Position numbers and translations under genes: made by a program. Under the pieces are notes generated by a model. The model saw only the letters and a program-made list of their open reading frames with translations, ran no database searches and had not been told where the DNA came from. A DNA stretch of 5,997 bases, taken from NCBI GenBank assembly GCA_905235885.1, contig CAJONM010000097.1:1-5997 (forward strand), in the 5' to 3' direction. This DNA is from an uncultured Clostridia bacterium. GTDB lineage: Bacteria > Bacillota > Clostridia > UBA1381. Positions 4,014-5,997 of the stretch are shown piece after piece. Every line of letters starts with the position of its first letter. Positions within the stretch are counted from its first letter, which is position 1.

Positions 4014-5997
4014 ATGGCTACTAAAAAGAAAAACTCAACAGCAAAAAAGAATACAACGAAAAAGAAGACCGCATCGAAAAAAACGAACGATAAAGGGATC
4101 CTTACAAGTTCTGTTTTTATACATGGCATCGTTTGGTTCGTTTTGTTTGCGGCGACGATCCTGTTTATGTACATAGACACGAAATCTGTTCTCTCCGACG
4201 CGGTGGTGTACCTATTCTGCGGACTGTTTGGCATAATGGCGTATACGCTGCCGATTATTTTTGCCGGCACGCTCGTGTATCTTGCGTATGTCAAATCCGT
4301 AAAACGGCTATGGGAACGGTTTTTGCTGTCAATGTTTGCAATGATAGATCTTAGTGCGATAATCGGACTGTTTGCCGATTATGATTATACGCACGCGTTT
4401 GAAATATGCGGCAGCACCGGCAGCGGCGGCGGACTTTGCGGCGTGTTTATAGCCGAATATTCGGAAAAATTCATAGGAACGATAGGCTCTCTTATAGTGT
4501 TTATCATATTGTTTATAGTCCTTGCGTGTCTTATAGCAAGCTTTAACGCGCTGCCGTATATAATCATATGTATAAAGCGTATGCGCGGAATATCCGTCGA
4601 TATAGGCGATAAGGTTCAGGACAAGCGCGAAAAACATCAGGAGTATCTGAGGGAGCGCATCGAATATGAGGACAAGCTGTATCGCGAACGGATGGAAAAG
4701 CCGAATGCAAAGAGCGGACTTGAATATGTAAAGCCCGAAGATGAAGAGCTTCCCGAAAGCTTATCTGACAGATTGGCAAAGCGAAGCAAATCCGCTGCGC
4801 CGAAAACGATAAGCATCGCCAATGATTTCTCAAGCGATATTGATGACCGCACCGAAACGGTGCCGACGATATTCGACGATCCGTTGACTTCCGAGGAGTT
4901 GATGGAGCTCAGGTTTGACGAGGACGAGGAGCTGTCTGCGGAAGAGGAAACTCCGCAAGAAGAGGATGTGCAGCGCGAGAAAAATCTCACAGAGGCGGAA
5001 AAGGCGGAATATAAATCGGAGCTTGACAGCGCGGCGGCAAACGAGATAGTTCAGTACGAATTTCCGACGCTCAATCTGCTCGACACGCCGAAAAAAATAT
5101 CAAATGACAAGCGTCAGGAGCTGCGAATGAAGGCGGAGCAGCTCATAGCGGTGCTTGATAATTTCGGTGTAAAGGCAAAGCTTATCCATGTAACGCAGGG
5201 TCCGACGGTCACGCGTTTTGAGATACAGCCGTCAAGCGGAACGAAGCTGTCGAAGATAGTCGGGCTTTCGGATGACATCGCGCTCAATCTTGCCGTTGCG
5301 ACCGTTCTTATAGCGCCCGTTCCGGGCAAGGCGGCGACGGTAGGTGTTGAAATACCGAACATAAAGGTAACGCCCGTAACCATACGCGAGATGCTCGAAT
5401 CGCCCGAATTTACCGGTTCAAGATCAAAGCTTACGGTATGTCTCGGAAAGGATATAGGCGGCAATGTCGTAGTCGGAGATATTGCAAAATGGCCGCACGC
5501 TCTTATCGCAGGCGCGACAGGATCGGGTAAATCGGTGTGCATAAACACGATCATAACATCGCTTTTATATAAGGCAGATCCCAATGAGGTCAAGCTCATC
5601 ATGATAGATCCGAAGCAGGTCGAGCTTGGAATATATAACGGCATACCGCATCTTCTCATACCCGTAGTCACAGAAGCGAAAAAAGCGGCAGGAGCGCTCA
5701 ACTGGGCGGTACAGGAGATGATGCGCCGCTATGATATGTTCAAAAATTCGGGCGTAAGAAAAATAGAAAAATATAACGAGCTTATGGCGAAAACGGGCGG
5801 CGAAAAGATACCGCAGATAGTTATCATCATAGACGAGCTTGCAGATCTGATGATGGTTGCCGCAAAAGAGGTCGAGGATTACATATGCCGTCTTGCTCAA
5901 CTTGCCAGAGCGGCGGGAATACACCTGATAATCGCGACGCAGCGCCCGTCTGTAGATGTCATAACGGGACTTATAAAGGCAAATGTGCCGTCAAGAA
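4014..5997 (+). CDS. DNA translocase FtsK/SpoIIIE, 3' end outside window
   Basis: The frame is open for 661 codons to the window edge. Order: a Lys/Thr-rich cytoplasmic tail (2-28); four membrane helices (about 31-54, 64-93, 101-121, 153-187); a charged linker with a very acidic part (about 295-320); and the motor from about 345. The motor shows GPTVTRFEIQPSSGTKLSKI (396-415), Walker A GATGSGKS (500-507), MIDPKQVELGIYNGIPHLL (531-549), Walker B IVIIIDELADLMM (602-614) and ATQRPSVDVITGLIKANVPSR at the end. It should be a membrane-anchored hexameric ATPase that pumps chromosomal DNA through the division septum. The rest of the motor and the gamma winged-helix domain lie beyond the edge. FtsK and SpoIIIE cannot be told apart by sequence here. 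GAGGA at 4003-4007, 6 nt upstream, supports the start. Confidence 0.93.
   Translation, partial: MATKKKNSTAKKNTTKKKTASKKTNDKGILTSSVFIHGIVWFVLFAATILFMYIDTKSVLSDAVVYLFCGLFGIMAYTLPIIFAGTLVYLAYVKSVKRLWERFLLSMFAMIDLSAIIGLFADYDYTHAFEICGSTGSGGGLCGVFIAEYSEKFIGTIGSLIVFIILFIVLACLIASFNALPYIIICIKRMRGISVDIGDKVQDKREKHQEYLRERIEYEDKLYRERMEKPNAKSGLEYVKPEDEELPESLSDRLAKRSKSAAPKTISIANDFSSDIDDRTETVPTIFDDPLTSEELMELRFDEDEELSAEEETPQEEDVQREKNLTEAEKAEYKSELDSAAANEIVQYEFPTLNLLDTPKKISNDKRQELRMKAEQLIAVLDNFGVKAKLIHVTQGPTVTRFEIQPSSGTKLSKIVGLSDDIALNLAVATVLIAPVPGKAATVGVEIPNIKVTPVTIREMLESPEFTGSRSKLTVCLGKDIGGNVVVGDIAKWPHALIAGATGSGKSVCINTIITSLLYKADPNEVKLIMIDPKQVELGIYNGIPHLLIPVVTEAKKAAGALNWAVQEMMRRYDMFKNSGVRKIEKYNELMAKTGGEKIPQIVIIIDELADLMMVAAKEVEDYICRLAQLARAAGIHLIIATQRPSVDVITGLIKANVPSR

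Noticed and set aside
5114..5924. Long minus-strand open frames opposite the translocase
   Set aside because: The plus-strand frame is intact with Walker A and B motifs; the antisense frames have no family features.

Overview
The window looks like chromosomal DNA of an endospore-forming Firmicute, most likely class Clostridia. The reasons are a complete spoIIA operon (spoIIAA-spoIIAB-sigF), a CwlD-type spore-cortex amidase, an FtsK/SpoIIIE DNA translocase, strong purine-rich Shine-Dalgarno sequences, and a mid-range base composition with a marked preference for the ATA isoleucine codon. All genes share this style, so nothing suggests recent transfer. I see no rRNA, tRNA, CRISPR array, insertion sequence or phage gene.

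Layout. Positions 1-185 hold the end of an upstream transcription unit (an intrinsic terminator) and the spoIIA promoter region. That region has a good sigma-H-type promoter, an overlapping sigma-A-like promoter, and TTGACAA elements spaced about three helical turns apart that resemble Spo0A boxes. Positions 186-1685 are the three-gene spoIIA operon, with each start codon overlapping the preceding stop. A 47-nt hairpin (1685-1731) closes the operon, and its right arm also supplies the -35 box of a consensus promoter for the next gene. Positions 1783-3138 encode a sodium:solute symporter of unknown substrate. It converges with a cwlD-like amidase on the minus strand (3152-3835), only 13 nt away and with no visible terminator. 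A 178-nt divergent intergenic region (3836-4013) carries promoters for cwlD and for an FtsK/SpoIIIE translocase, which runs off the right edge at 5997.

How the genes fit together. SpoIIAA, SpoIIAB and SigF form the partner-switching module that activates sigma-F in the forespore. SpoIIIE-type motors move the rest of the chromosome into that forespore. CwlD later helps make muramic-delta-lactam in the spore cortex. The symporter has its own consensus vegetative-type promoter and no evident sporulation role.

I found no convincing undescribed system. The observations most worth checking are regulatory: the spoIIA promoter architecture, the terminator/promoter overlap after sigF, and the re-assigned cwlD start.
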